Shown here: positions 7,385-16,950 of the stretch, one piece after another
How positions within the stretch are numbered: position 1 is the stretch's first letter
Layout of the letters: each line of letters opens with the position of its first letter
Assembly (NCBI RefSeq): GCF_001428245.1
Contig: NZ_LMRV01000110.1
Span: 94,080-158,079 of the forward strand
DNA length: 64,000 bases
Direction of reading: 5' to 3'
Source of the DNA: Paenibacillus sp. Soil522
Lineage (GTDB): Bacteria; Bacillota; Bacilli; Paenibacillales; Paenibacillaceae
Made by a program: the position numbers and the translations under genes
The notes under the pieces: model-generated
Databases searched by the model: none
What the model saw: the letters and a program-made list of their open reading frames with translations, nothing else
Told to the model about the DNA's origin: nothing

Positions 7385-8470
7385 TCAGAACGGCACCCAC
7401 ACGAGCTTCCGCGCTTCCTCATACCTTTCATTCACATAAGGCCAATTGACCACGTTCCACCACTCCTGTACGTACTCGGGGCGTCTGTTTTGATGCCTCA
7501 AATAATAAGCATGCTCCCATACGTCTAACGCAAGCAAAGGAATGACATCCCATTGCGACAAATTTTGATGCTTCTCTGCGGTTAAAATTTCGAGCCGTCT
7601 GCTGCGCGGGCTCCATACCAGAATAGCCCAGCCGCTGCCCTCGATCTTCGCTGCAGCCTCGCTGAACTGCTTCATGAATGCAGCAAAGCTGCCAAAATCG
7701 TTCCGGATCTGGTTGTTAAGCGGCCCCGTCGCCTCGCCGCCGCCGTAGGGCGACATCACGTTCCAGAACAACGTATGCAAATAATGGCCGGCACCGTTGA
7801 AAGCGAGCTCGCGTTCCCAATGCTTTACGAGCTCGAAATTGCCGGTATCGCGTGCGGTCTGCAGCTGAAGTTCAGCTATATTTAAGCCATCGACGTAGGA
7901 TTGGTGGTGCATATTATGATGAATCCGCATCGTCTGCTCATCGATATAAGGCTCAAGCGCATCATAAGTATAAGGCAGGGGAGGGAGCGTATGCCCGCCG
8001 ACCGGTACTTGCTGAAGAGGGGGGCGCTGCTCGCGATTGCCAGGACTGTTCACGGCTTGGCGATAAGCGCTCATTAAGCCGATATAATAATTGGATTCGC
8101 GGATGGAATGTGAAATGACGGTTTTGGTAATGGATGAAGATACAGCGGCCGTTCGCTCCGTTATTTGCCTTAGCTGATCTACGTAAGTAAGCGATTGTTC
8201 AAGCGCAGCATCTACAAGCGCTTCAACGGATTGCTCCACATGTGAGGGTAGATGGGACGGGAAGGGGAGCCATTCATCCAGCCATTGGTTCGTATAATGC
8301 GCGGTTTGAGAGAAGATCGGCTCCCAGGACTGAAGAAGCTGCACATACTGGCGTTTCAGCTCCGGAGCCGCTTGGACAATAACGGCGGCATGCTCCTTCT
8401 CTTGGAGTTTCCAATGACGGATTAATTCCATTACTCGTATGGGCATGAGCGTTCCATAAACAAAAAGCAC
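7385..8470 (-). CDS. Fe/Mn superoxide dismutase with N-terminal extension (SodF-like)
   Basis: About 361 residues in two parts. The first ~155 residues are a mostly helical, His/Glu-containing region (HWKLQEKEHAAVI, ISHSIRESNYYIGLM), possibly a DUF2935/ferritin-like domain. Residues ~160-355 are a complete SOD domain: His in MRIHHNMHHQSYVDG, His in GAGHYLHTLFWNVM, and Asp/His in DVWEHAYYLRHQNRRPEY. B. subtilis SodF is a similarly extended SOD. A GTG at 8470 is preferred because AGGAGG lies 8 bp upstream; the in-frame ATG at 8476 leaves only 2 bp. Metal choice and activity are not provable from sequence. Confidence 0.85.
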   Translation of the reverse strand: MLFVYGTLMPIRVMELIRHWKLQEKEHAAVIVQAAPELKRQYVQLLQSWEPIFSQTAHYTNQWLDEWLPFPSHLPSHVEQSVEALVDAALEQSLTYVDQLRQITERTAAVSSSITKTVISHSIRESNYYIGLMSAYRQAVNSPGNREQRPPLQQVPVGGHTLPPLPYTYDALEPYIDEQTMRIHHNMHHQSYVDGLNIAELQLQTARDTGNFELVKHWERELAFNGAGHYLHTLFWNVMSPYGGGEATGPLNNQIRNDFGSFAAFMKQFSEAAAKIEGSGWAILVWSPRSRRLEILTAEKHQNLSQWDVIPLLALDVWEHAYYLRHQNRRPEYVQEWWNVVNWPYVNERYEEARKLVWVPF

Positions 8471-8551
8471 GACCATCGCCTCCTATGTCGCAACATGTGC
8501 ATCTATGTTAGATGTATTCGTTGCAATTCGGGCTTATGTCGTACTTCCTGA

Positions 8552-9607
8552 TTATATTCTTTCTGTCTGGAGCTGCTGATCGACTTGGCTTAGAAATAGG
8601 GCGGCTCTTTGGATGTATTCGCTCGGGTGAACTTGAAACAGCAGCTCGTGCTTGCCGTCTTGCACGATCCATGAGCGGGAGAGAATGTTGCCTTGCCCTT
8701 CAGCAATAACTTCGGCCGTTTTGTATGACGCTTTAACATCGTTCGTACCATGAATAATGAAAAGCGGTATATCATAGATGTTCGAGATAACCTCGCTTGC
8801 CGGAATGGAGCCAAAGCTTGTACCGGTCCAAAGCGGAATCATCGATTCAATGAGCGGCAGCGAGAAGCGCGGCAAGGTTACAAATTGATTCAGATTATCA
8901 AATAACGCCTCGGGGCTTGGTATAAATAAGCTGTCGAGTATCATCGCATCTATCTCATCGGTCTGAAGCGCTGCTTGCAGGGCGGTTCCCGCACCCATTG
9001 AGAAGCCCCAGACGACGATATCCTCGGCGCCGCGGGATTTGGCATAATCTACAGCTGCGAGCAGCTGCTGCGATTCCTCAAGGCCGCCAGTGGCCGGAGC
9101 CTTGTACTCCTTCGAGGCGTAGCCATAGTCAAACAACAAAATATTATAGTTTAAGCCGTGCAGCAGCTTGGAGAGCTCGTACATCGGCACCCATGATTCT
9201 TCGCGGTTAGCGCCATAGCCATGGCTGAATACGACAGTCCGCGCCGAGGCTGCGGCTCCGCCCGCATCGGCTTCCGCTGGAATGAACCAGCCGCTGACCG
9301 TTGTGTCTCCGCTCTTGCTGGGGAAAACGACATCCTCATAATCTAGGCCGATAGCCGCTTGCGGATTAGTGGAGAGTGGAGCGACAAAAGGAAAAGCAAG
9401 CATCCAAGCGACATATCCATGAAAAATAATAACTGCAAGCAGGCACATAGCAGCGAGGGAAGCGATGGAGGCAACCAGCAGGTGCTTGCCGCGGCTTCTT
9501 GATTTGCGAAGCAGGAAAAGGCTGTCTGAGTCTCCCATAGGGAAGGGCTGAAGGCTTTGCGGAAATCCGCCTTCAAGTGGCATTGGTGTCATTATGCTCG
9601 TGCTCAT
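8552..9607 (-). CDS. Membrane-anchored alpha/beta hydrolase
   Basis: A 351-residue protein. After about 30 cytoplasmic residues there is a membrane helix (HLLVASIASLAAMCLLAVII), then an extracytoplasmic alpha/beta-hydrolase domain with an oxyanion region (FSHGYGANREES), nucleophile elbow GFSMGAGTA, an Asp in MILDSLF, and a late His in DGKHELLF; HGTND marks the acid strand. It resembles the Bem46/YqkD-type hydrolases; the substrate is unknown. ATG 9607 has an AGGGAGGA site 7 bp upstream, so the longer frame from 9628 is rejected. Confidence 0.85.
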   Translation of the reverse strand: MSTSIMTPMPLEGGFPQSLQPFPMGDSDSLFLLRKSRSRGKHLLVASIASLAAMCLLAVIIFHGYVAWMLAFPFVAPLSTNPQAAIGLDYEDVVFPSKSGDTTVSGWFIPAEADAGGAAASARTVVFSHGYGANREESWVPMYELSKLLHGLNYNILLFDYGYASKEYKAPATGGLEESQQLLAAVDYAKSRGAEDIVVWGFSMGAGTALQAALQTDEIDAMILDSLFIPSPEALFDNLNQFVTLPRFSLPLIESMIPLWTGTSFGSIPASEVISNIYDIPLFIIHGTNDVKASYKTAEVIAEGQGNILSRSWIVQDGKHELLFQVHPSEYIQRAALFLSQVDQQLQTERI

Positions 9608-9776
9608 GTCGTATTCCTCCCTCTGCAAGCAACCGGCTGTCGGACTGTTTCATCCCATAGCTGAAAGCGCTTATCATTTCTAGTCCTTTAATCGTAGTCC
9701 GGTCCTAAAGGCCTGTCAATTGATGTCGAGGTAATGTTAATGATTTGTAATATTGCTGTAACGTAAAGATCTTTTC

Positions 9777-9806
9777 TTTACGATAATGGAAGCGATGAGT
9801 TATACT
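9777..9806 (+). promoter_or_regulatory. Candidate SigA promoter for the IclR regulator
   Basis: TTTACG (9777-9782), an 18-bp spacer and TATACT (9801-9806). Transcription would start about 45 bp before the ATG at 9861. Confidence 0.45.
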
Positions 9807-9860
9807 AGATGATAATCGGTTTCATTGGATGAAACTTTAGGAAGACGGAGGTACGGCTGC

Positions 9861-10604
9861 ATGGAAGATGGAAAATCAACGGTTCGGGCAGTGGATCGAG
9901 CGCTTGATATATTGCTGTGCTTTATTTCGAAAACGGACTGGGCAATGACGGAAATTGCCGAACATGTCGGCCTGCACAAAAGCACGGTTCACCGGATGCT
10001 CGCTACATTAGAGGAGAAGGGCTTCATCGAACGGGATCGTTCGACTGACCGTTATCATTTGGGTTTGAAAATGTGGGAGCTGTCCGCCAATCTATCGCGG
10101 TCAGACGATCAAGCAACGATATGGCTGCCGGAAATGGAGCGGCTTCGCGACAAGCTGGGAGAGACAGTCAGCATATATGTTAGAGACGGCTCCGAGAGGA
10201 TCCGCATGCAAGCGGTGCAGAGCAACCAGCCCGTGCGGCGGGTAGCGCCTGTCGGCGTAAGGCTGCCGCTTTATGCAGGCGCGTCGAGCAAGGTGCTCAT
10301 TGCCTATTCCGATCCGGTCACGCAGGAAAGCATTTTTGGAGATCCGGCTTGGCTATACTCGATTGATCTGGATCAATACAAGCAGCAGCTTGAAGAGATT
10401 TGCCTGCAGGGATACGCCACCAGCTTCGAGGAGCGCGAGCCGGGAGCAGCGGCATTGTCCGCGCCTATCTTTAACCGGAAAGGGAAGCTGACGGCCGCAT
10501 TATCTGTATCAGGTCCAGCAAGCAGGCTGACGCTGCAGACGATGAAGGAATACGCGCCCGTCATGATCGAATCCGCTAATCGGATGGGAATGATGATTTT
10601 ATAG
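9861..10604 (+). CDS. IclR-family transcriptional regulator
   Basis: A 247-residue repressor/activator. The N-terminal winged HTH (RALDILLCFISKTDWAMTEIAEHVGLHKSTVHRMLATLEEKGFIERD) is followed by the IclR effector domain with GVRLPLYAGASSKVLIAY and GYATSFEEREPGAAALSAPIF. Start 9861 is chosen for its CGGAGGT site; the ATG at 9825 lies upstream of that site. It stands alone between a divergent hydrolase gene and the convergent aconitase gene, so its target is not indicated by context. Confidence 0.9.
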   Translation: MEDGKSTVRAVDRALDILLCFISKTDWAMTEIAEHVGLHKSTVHRMLATLEEKGFIERDRSTDRYHLGLKMWELSANLSRSDDQATIWLPEMERLRDKLGETVSIYVRDGSERIRMQAVQSNQPVRRVAPVGVRLPLYAGASSKVLIAYSDPVTQESIFGDPAWLYSIDLDQYKQQLEEICLQGYATSFEEREPGAAALSAPIFNRKGKLTAALSVSGPASRLTLQTMKEYAPVMIESANRMGMMIL

Positions 10605-10612
10605 CTGAAAAG

Positions 10613-10654
10613 AAACAGCAGGCCTGAGGCGAACCTCAAACCTGCTGTTTTTTT
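10613..10654 (+). terminator. Intrinsic terminator after the IclR gene
   Basis: AAACAGCAGG pairs with CCTGCTGTTT around an inner GAGG/CCTC pair, followed by a T run. Confidence 0.9.
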
Positions 10655-10756
10655 ATAGCTATTTAAGCTGTAGAAAGGAATGAAAGAGTAGCTTCATGCG
10701 TATTGGCTAAGTCATCGCGTGTTATCCCACTCAGAATAAATCCCGTTCTGCAACTG

Positions 10757-10793
10757 AAAAAGAGCTTTGCCGAAAGGACGGCAAAGCTCTTTT
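10757..10793 (-). terminator. Terminator for acnA (works on both strands)
   Basis: AAAAGAGCTTTGCC pairs perfectly with GGCAAAGCTCTTTT across an 8-base loop; the A tract on the left is a T tract on the minus strand, so it can stop acnA transcription. Confidence 0.85.
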
Positions 10794-10804
10794 AAACTTA
10801 TACA

Positions 10805-10878
10805 ATGCTTCTATTTCACCTCGAAACGAGCTTTAGCCGCTAAAGCCGTTTACGCCTGGTTGCGCAGCATTTATGCTG
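10805..10878. repeat. Dispersed palindromic repeat, copy A
   Basis: Contains TATTTCACCTCGAAACGAGC, then CTTTAGCCGC, then AAAGCCGTTTACGC. It matches copies at 13.84, 24.15, 46.07 and 50.3 kb in the same order of blocks. It lies directly at the 3' end of acnA. Confidence 0.7.
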
Positions 10879-10879
10879 A

Positions 10880-13594
10880 TTAGTTCATATTCGCGATCAT
10901 TTGACGAAGTACCGTTTGCAGGATACCGCCATTGCGGTAGTAATCGACGTCAACCATCGAGTCTAAGCGCACGATTGCCGGGAAGTCAAACGACGTGCCG
11001 TCTTCGCGTGTAGCTGTAACGGTAACTTGCGAGCCTGGCGTAACATCGTTGGACAAGCCAGCGATATCGAACGTCTCGCGTCCAGTAATATTAAGTGTCT
11101 TCCAGCCTTGGCCTTCCGGGAATTGGAGCGGCAATACGCCCATACCAACCAGGTTGGAGCGGTGAATACGCTCGAAGCTTTCAGCGATAACGGCTTTGAC
11201 GCCGAGCAGGAAAGTTCCTTTTGCCGCCCAGTCACGGGAGCTTCCTGTACCGTATTCTTTACCGGCAAGAACAACAAGGTTTTTGCCGTCCTTTTGATAT
11301 TTCATCGATGCGTCGTAGATCGACATGACTTCATCAGTAGGCAGGTAAGTCGTTACGCCGCCTTCTGTGCCTGGAGCCACTTGGTTACGAATACGAATGT
11401 TAGCGAACGTTCCGCGCATCATGACTTCGTGGTTACCGCGACGGGAGCCGTAGGAGTTGAAGTCTTCGCGTTTAACGCCGTTTTCGATCAAGTATTGGCC
11501 GCCTGGGCTGTTAACGGTAATGTTACCGGCAGGCGAAATATGGTCAGTTGTTACGGAATCACCCATAAGTGCAAGCACGCTTGCCGAATGAATATCCCCG
11601 ATATCCGTTAGATCCGGGCCAAGGTTTTCGAAGAACGGCGGGTTTTGGATATAAGTCGATTTAGCATCCCACTCGTAGCTTTCACCTTTAGGTACCGAAA
11701 TAGCGTTCCAACGCTCATTTTGCGTAAATACGTTCTCGTATTTGTCACGGAACATTTGCGGTGAAAGAGCCGCGGTCATTGCATCGTTAACTTCTTGCGA
11801 CGTTGGCCAAATATCTTTGAGGAATACAGGCTTGTTATCTTCTGTATAACCGATTGGCTCCGTTGTCAGATCGATGTTTGTCGTACCGGCAAGCGCATAT
11901 GCGATAACCAGCGGCGGAGAAGCCAAGTAGTTTGCTTTTACCTGCGCGTGTACGCGGCCTTCAAAGTTACGGTTACCGGAGAGAACAGCGGATACCGTCA
12001 TATCATTGTCAGCAATGGCTTTGCTTACTTCGTCCGGAAGCGGGCCTGAGTTACCGATACAAGTCGCGCAGCCATAGCCGGCAACGTGGAAGCCGAGTGC
12101 TTCAAGCGGCTCGAGCAGGTTTGCTTTTGTCAAATATTCTGTAACGACAAGCGAGCCCGGCGTCAGGGAGCTTTTTACATAAGCTGGCTTCTTAAGTCCA
12201 AGTGCTACTGCTTTCTTCGCGACAAGGCCGGCGCCGACCATTACGCTTGGGTTAGAAGTGTTCGTGCAGCTTGTAATCGCGGCAATAACAACTGCGCCAG
12301 TGCCCATTTTGCTCACTTGGCCGTCATTGTGATTAACCGTAACGACTTGATCGATTTTCTCTTCAGTCAGTCCATATCCGCCTTTGTCGATTGGCGTGCG
12401 GATGATGCTATTGAAGGATTCTTTCATTGCAGTAAGCTCAACGCGGTCTTGAGGACGCTTCGGACCTGCAAGTGAAGGTACGATCGTCGAAAGGTCCAGC
12501 TCAACAATATCTGAGAAGACAGGATCTGGAGTCTCATCCGTACGGAACATGTCTTGTGCTTTATAGTAAGAGCCAACTAGCTCGATGAGATCTTCCGAGC
12601 GGCCTGTTTGGCGAAGATAGCTAAGCGTTTCATTATCGACAGGGAAGAAGCCGATTGTAGCGCCGTATTCCGGAGCCATGTTGGCAACTGTTGCACGGTC
12701 AGCAAGACTGATGTTAGACAAGCCAGGGCCGAAGAACTCGACAAACTTACCAACAACGCCTTTTTTACGCAAAATTTGTGTAACGGTAAGCGCTAGGTCA
12801 GTCGCCGTGGAGCCTTCTGCCAGCTTGCCTGTCAATTTGAAGCCGATAACTTCAGGCATAACGAAATAAAGCGGTTGGCCAAGCATACCAGCCTCAGCCT
12901 CGATACCGCCAACGCCCCAGCCTACAACGCCAAGACCGTTGATCATCGTTGTATGGGAATCCGTACCAACGAGGGAATCAGGGTATACGACAGTTTCGCC
13001 ATCGATTGTTTTTGTAGCGGCAACGGATGCCAAATACTCCAAGTTAACTTGGTGAACGATACCTGTGCCCGGCGGAACCGCGCGGAAGTTATCGAATGCC
13101 GTTTGTGCCCAGCGAAGGAAACGGTAACGCTCTTCGTTACGCTCAAATTCAACCTTCGTGTTATATTCAAGCGCTTCAGGCGTGCCGAATGCGTCAACCA
13201 TTACGGAGTGGTCGATTACAAGATCAACAGGTACGAGCGGATTGATTTTTTTCGGGTCTCCGCCTGCTTTTTTCACAGTATCACGCATAGCTGCCAAGTC
13301 TACGACAACCGGTACGCCTGTGAAATCCTGCAATACGATACGGGCAGGGATGAAAGGAATTTCTTTATCTTCGCGTCCGTCAGCCCATGTAGCAAGCTGC
13401 TTTACATGCTCAGGTGTAATGGCGCGGCCGTCAAATTGACGAACAGCAGCCTCAAGCAATACTTTGATGGAAAAAGGCAGCTTGGAAATGTCGCCTAGTC
13501 CTTGCTCTTCAAGTCCGCCCAGACGGTAGTAAGCGTAAGATTTGCCACCTGCGTCCAGCGTTGTGCGAACCGAATAATGATTTTGTGTAGACAT
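10880..13594 (-). CDS. acnA: Aconitate hydratase (CitB/AcnA type)
   Basis: A 904-residue TCA-cycle enzyme interconverting citrate and isocitrate; in Bacillus the apo form also binds RNA. The three cluster Cys are in ITSCTNTSNP and GYGCATCIGNSGPL. Swivel-domain motifs (GKEYGTGSSRDWAAKG, SFERIHRSNLVGMGVLPL) are intact. ATG 13594 is chosen, with AGAGGAGA 6 bp upstream; longer frames have no site. The long antisense open frames here are shadows of its codon bias. It is monocistronic. Confidence 0.97.
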   Translation of the reverse strand: MSTQNHYSVRTTLDAGGKSYAYYRLGGLEEQGLGDISKLPFSIKVLLEAAVRQFDGRAITPEHVKQLATWADGREDKEIPFIPARIVLQDFTGVPVVVDLAAMRDTVKKAGGDPKKINPLVPVDLVIDHSVMVDAFGTPEALEYNTKVEFERNEERYRFLRWAQTAFDNFRAVPPGTGIVHQVNLEYLASVAATKTIDGETVVYPDSLVGTDSHTTMINGLGVVGWGVGGIEAEAGMLGQPLYFVMPEVIGFKLTGKLAEGSTATDLALTVTQILRKKGVVGKFVEFFGPGLSNISLADRATVANMAPEYGATIGFFPVDNETLSYLRQTGRSEDLIELVGSYYKAQDMFRTDETPDPVFSDIVELDLSTIVPSLAGPKRPQDRVELTAMKESFNSIIRTPIDKGGYGLTEEKIDQVVTVNHNDGQVSKMGTGAVVIAAITSCTNTSNPSVMVGAGLVAKKAVALGLKKPAYVKSSLTPGSLVVTEYLTKANLLEPLEALGFHVAGYGCATCIGNSGPLPDEVSKAIADNDMTVSAVLSGNRNFEGRVHAQVKANYLASPPLVIAYALAGTTNIDLTTEPIGYTEDNKPVFLKDIWPTSQEVNDAMTAALSPQMFRDKYENVFTQNERWNAISVPKGESYEWDAKSTYIQNPPFFENLGPDLTDIGDIHSASVLALMGDSVTTDHISPAGNITVNSPGGQYLIENGVKREDFNSYGSRRGNHEVMMRGTFANIRIRNQVAPGTEGGVTTYLPTDEVMSIYDASMKYQKDGKNLVVLAGKEYGTGSSRDWAAKGTFLLGVKAVIAESFERIHRSNLVGMGVLPLQFPEGQGWKTLNITGRETFDIAGLSNDVTPGSQVTVTATREDGTSFDFPAIVRLDSMVDVDYYRNGGILQTVLRQMIANMN

Positions 13595-13665
13595 CGTCAT
13601 TCTCCTCTTTGAATGGAATTCATGTTTCATTCTGTGAAACACGATTTCAAAATCGCTATATCTAT

Positions 13666-13695
13666 AGTATATCGTTAAAATAGTCCTTCCGTAAA
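13666..13695 (-). promoter_or_regulatory. Candidate acnA promoter
   Basis: On the minus strand: TTTACG (13690-13695), an 18-bp spacer and TATACT (13666-13671). A GTTTCA/TGAAAC dyad lies just downstream at 13624-13640, a possible operator; CcpC/CodY control is known for Bacillus citB but is not shown here. Confidence 0.45.
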
Positions 13696-13839
13696 GTCCA
13701 ATTATGTCTTATCGTGCCTGTAAATGGCATGAAAAGTGTACGGAACGAATGTTACATGAAACGAAAGACGGCTTCATATAATGAAGCAGTTAATCAGCGT
13801 AAGCTTAAGGCAATTGAGCTTGATGGTGATCTCATGCAG

Positions 13840-13927
13840 CCTAAGGCTGTTTACAGTGTTTATGCCTGAAATACAAGGATGAATAAGGATTAGTCTGATC
13901 ATCCGGCTTATATTTCAGCGCGAAACG
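13840..13927. repeat. Dispersed palindromic repeat, copy E
   Basis: A CTGTTTACAG...CTGAAATACAAGG arm is followed after about 20 bp by CTTATATTTCAGCGCGAAACG, which is its approximate inverse complement. It has the same blocks as the other copies but in the arm-to-arm arrangement also seen in copy D. It lies between acnA and the amidase gene. Confidence 0.65.
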
Positions 13928-13964
13928 TTTTTTGCATTACCAACATGGTCAAGGAGGGATTGCT

Positions 13965-15278
13965 ATGCCGCGAACGGGAAACCGGGGACAGGGCATTCAG
14001 GGCCAAAAGCATCATCAAGCGCCGTCCAAGCCGATAGCATCTCAGCGCAAGCCGCAGCAAAAGGTTGTGACGCATGCTGTCCCAAAACAGCCGGCGCCTT
14101 TCGGGCTGCAACCGGAGCGGCATGCTGAAACGGTTAATCATGCGCTTCAGAATCAGGAAAATCAAGAAACTAAGTCCGTCAGACAGCAAACTTCAAAGCT
14201 TAATTCGCTATTGCGTTCATCCGATTACGATCAGCATAGGCAGCAAGGGAGTCTGCAGGGCTGGAAATCTGCCGTTCATCGCTATGTGAGCCTGTACAAT
14301 CAAGCGGAAGCGAATCAGCATGCGACGGTGCTGACCGATTACGTAACCGACCATGAGCACTGCGACCGTCTCCGTTGCAGGCTTGAACGTCTGCGCGAGC
14401 GCGATTTGCTAAGAGGCGCCCTGCCAGCAGGCAGCGAGACGAAAGCAGAGCTCGTGCGCGTAAATGAATCGTCCAGCGAAGTTTCTGTGCTCATTCGGCT
14501 CCACATCAAAAGAAGGATGGAGCAGTCTGGGCTTTTTTACATGGAGGAAAGATCCGAATTCGAGCGTCTCTGGCTTGGGTTGTCAGGCGGTGCCTGGGAT
14601 GTCCTGCGGGTTGAACCGATCATAGCGGAGCGCAGGCCGCGCTTTGGCACAGCTACAGACAACTGGATGACCGTCGATAACCATTCGGAGCTATTTGGCG
14701 ATTTATCGTCACCGTCAACACCATACTTAAATTATGACCTATTACAGCAATTCAAAAACCGGCCGTCGGGTATTCGTTACAGGAGAGATTTGGCTGCTGC
14801 GTATGCGGACCGCTGGTGGAATGAAGGGAACCCGTCATACGAGCCTTTTGAGGTGAATTGTACCCATTACGTGTCACAGTGCATCTTTGCAGGCAATGCT
14901 CCGATGAACTATACTGGTAAAAGGGAATCGGGCTGGTGGTATAAAGGCCGGAATAAAGGCAGCGAGTGGTGGAGCTATAGTTGGGCGGTATCCAATGCTT
15001 TTACCAATTATTTGAGCAGCTTCAAGTCTTCTGGCTTGCGCGCGGAGGTTGTGCAGTCCGCCGATGAGCTGCAGCTTGGCGATGTCATTACGTATGACTG
15101 GAACGGCGATCAACGCTTTCAGCACAGCACAATCGTAACTGCCTTTGACTCGTTCGGAATGCCGCTAGTGAATGCCAACACGGTCTCCAGCAGGCATCGC
15201 TATTGGGATTATCGTGATTCCTATGCATGGACGGAACAAACGAAATATCGTTTTTTTCATATTGCTGATCAATTATAA
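13965..15278 (+). CDS. Amidase-domain (Amidase_6) protein
   Basis: A 437-residue protein. An N-terminal Gln/His-rich low-complexity region (~80 residues) is followed by a middle domain of unknown type. The C-terminal putative amidase domain (~260-437) has the nucleophile Cys in FEVNCTHYVSQC, the His in RFQHSTIVTAF and the aromatic repeats GWWYKGRNKGSEWWSYSWAV typical of PF12671. There is no signal peptide, so it is either cytoplasmic or acts in the mother cell during sporulation (inference). ATG 13965 has AAGGAGGG upstream; the TTG-started longer frame is not supported. Confidence 0.85.
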   Translation: MPRTGNRGQGIQGQKHHQAPSKPIASQRKPQQKVVTHAVPKQPAPFGLQPERHAETVNHALQNQENQETKSVRQQTSKLNSLLRSSDYDQHRQQGSLQGWKSAVHRYVSLYNQAEANQHATVLTDYVTDHEHCDRLRCRLERLRERDLLRGALPAGSETKAELVRVNESSSEVSVLIRLHIKRRMEQSGLFYMEERSEFERLWLGLSGGAWDVLRVEPIIAERRPRFGTATDNWMTVDNHSELFGDLSSPSTPYLNYDLLQQFKNRPSGIRYRRDLAAAYADRWWNEGNPSYEPFEVNCTHYVSQCIFAGNAPMNYTGKRESGWWYKGRNKGSEWWSYSWAVSNAFTNYLSSFKSSGLRAEVVQSADELQLGDVITYDWNGDQRFQHSTIVTAFDSFGMPLVNANTVSSRHRYWDYRDSYAWTEQTKYRFFHIADQL

Positions 15279-15301
15279 ATTATTGTACCGGAGGATATGC
15301 C

Positions 15302-16417
15302 ATGGGGAGCAAGGTTCGAGTAGGTTTAGTATACGGGGGGAAATCAGGAGAGCATGAGGTCTCTTTGCAAACGGCCTACGCAGTAATGGGAGAATTTGAT
15401 TATAACAAATATGAAATTAAGCCTTTCTATATCACGAAGCAAGGCGAATGGAAAACGGGAGATGCTTTGCAAGCCCGTCCCGGCAGCGTGGAAGAGCTTC
15501 GTTTTACAGCGAGCGAGGCGAAGCAAACGGGCTTCGCGCTCGCTCCATTGTTTGCGGGCCTAAACGCAGGAGACGCCGCTGCCAGCGGCGAGCCGGGCGT
15601 TGACGTCGTATTTCCGTTATTGCACGGCACATTCGGCGAGGACGGCACGATTCAAGGGCTATTCGAAATGGCGAACATCCCTTACGTCGGAGCGGGCGTT
15701 CTCGCTTCTGCCGTCGGGATGGACAAGATTGTGATGAAAAAAGTATTTGCTCAAGAAGGCTTGCCGCAATGCATATTCCGCTACTTCAACAGGACGCAAT
15801 GGGAAAGAGACGCTTCCTTCTTCATTATGGAATGCGAAGTCGCGCTCGGCTATCCATGCTTCATCAAGCCGGCCAACCTGGGCTCCAGCGTCGGCGTATC
15901 CAAAGCTAAAAACCGCGAAGAGCTGGTTGCGGCTGTTAACTATGCATTTCGTTTTGACCGGAAGGTAATCGTGGAGGAGTTCGTGGACGCTCGTGAAATT
16001 GAAGTAAGCGTACTGGGCAACGACGATGCCAAAGCATCCGTACCCGGCGAAATTGCACCTTCAAACGAGTTTTACGACTATAAAGCCAAATATATCGACG
16101 GGAAATCGACGATGCAAATTCCGGCTATTTTGCCGCAAGAAATAACAGAATCCGTCCGTGAAATGGCCGTTCGCGCATTCCAGGCGATCGACGGCTCCGG
16201 TTTGTCGCGCGTAGACTTCTTCCTTCGTAAAAACGATAACCAGCTTTTCATAAACGAAGTCAACACCTTGCCCGGCTTCACGCCTTTCAGCATGTACCCG
16301 CTGATGTGGAAGGAAACCGGCATTCCATATAAAGAATTGTTAGATACCTTAATCTCGCTGGCCCTGTCGCGCCACGCCGAAAAACAACGTATAGACTATA
16401 CTGGCGACCCGGTATAA
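15302..16417 (+). CDS. ddl: D-alanine--D-alanine ligase
   Basis: A 371-residue ATP-grasp enzyme making the D-Ala-D-Ala dipeptide for peptidoglycan. Signatures are GKSGEHEVSLQTA near the N-terminus, HGTFGEDGTIQG, the ATP-binding CFIKPANLGSSVGVSKA, and the terminal magnesium motif FINEVNTLPGFTPFSMYP. The final residue of the YPxL-type region is typical of D-Ala rather than D-Lac ligases, but that is a tentative call. GGAGG lies 7 bp before the ATG, 24 bp after the amidase gene. Confidence 0.95.
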   Translation: MGSKVRVGLVYGGKSGEHEVSLQTAYAVMGEFDYNKYEIKPFYITKQGEWKTGDALQARPGSVEELRFTASEAKQTGFALAPLFAGLNAGDAAASGEPGVDVVFPLLHGTFGEDGTIQGLFEMANIPYVGAGVLASAVGMDKIVMKKVFAQEGLPQCIFRYFNRTQWERDASFFIMECEVALGYPCFIKPANLGSSVGVSKAKNREELVAAVNYAFRFDRKVIVEEFVDAREIEVSVLGNDDAKASVPGEIAPSNEFYDYKAKYIDGKSTMQIPAILPQEITESVREMAVRAFQAIDGSGLSRVDFFLRKNDNQLFINEVNTLPGFTPFSMYPLMWKETGIPYKELLDTLISLALSRHAEKQRIDYTGDPV

Positions 16418-16595
16418 TAGCTGGTGGATGCGGTGCGGTAAAAACTTCTTATTATAGTTTGAGCTAGAATGCGATCGAACGCTCTTACCACGATTTAGTT
16501 GCAAATGATCAAACTAAATCAAGCGCTCTCTAAATTAAAGGATCGATTAGTTGTATCTCGAACTCAATGCGCATATATGATCAGCCAAGTTTAAA

Positions 16596-16636
16596 AAGTG
16601 CTGTTTAGTTTCGTGAAAAGCAGCTAAACAGCACTT
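16596..16636. terminator. Perfect 13-bp hairpin downstream of ddl
   Basis: AAGTGCTGTTTAG and CTAAACAGCACTT are exact inverse complements separated by 15 bases. There is no long T run on the plus side (ATATC), so it may be a weak terminator or another structured element. Confidence 0.55.
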
Positions 16637-16737
16637 ATATCAAACAGTTCCAAAAGTAAGCTCGCAAAATGAAACGAAATAATATTCCGAATTCCGATCC
16701 CAATAATAGGACAGGCTTAACATGTCCCGCAGGTAGT

Positions 16738-16940
16738 TCATCAGCAAATAGCAGGAAAAGCTCCATCTAATTTGCTGATGATTAGGCCCGCGATTTATTT
16801 AACAGGAATTTCTCCATCTAATTTCAGCAAATAGTCCCTTAATGGGATATTTTCTTCAGATTACATGGAGGATTTCCAGTTAAATGAGGCTGTAGCGCAT
16901 TTTGGGGGAAAATTAACAGGAGCTTTTCCTGTTAATTAAG
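16738..16940. repeat. Cluster of degenerate GGAG/TTTCC-type repeats
   Basis: Four or more related units, such as AACAGGAATTTCTCCATCTAA, ATGGAGGATTTCCAGTTAAAT and TTAACAGGAGCTTTTCCTGT, occur in both orientations. Each is an imperfect palindrome of about 23 bp. The same consensus recurs at 39.1-39.44 kb. No gene is seen here. Confidence 0.6.
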
Positions 16941-16950
16941 CAAATCGCTG

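Noticed and set aside
10963..13498. Several long open frames antisense to acnA
   Set aside because: They have no ribosome binding sites or recognisable domains and mirror the codon bias of acnA.
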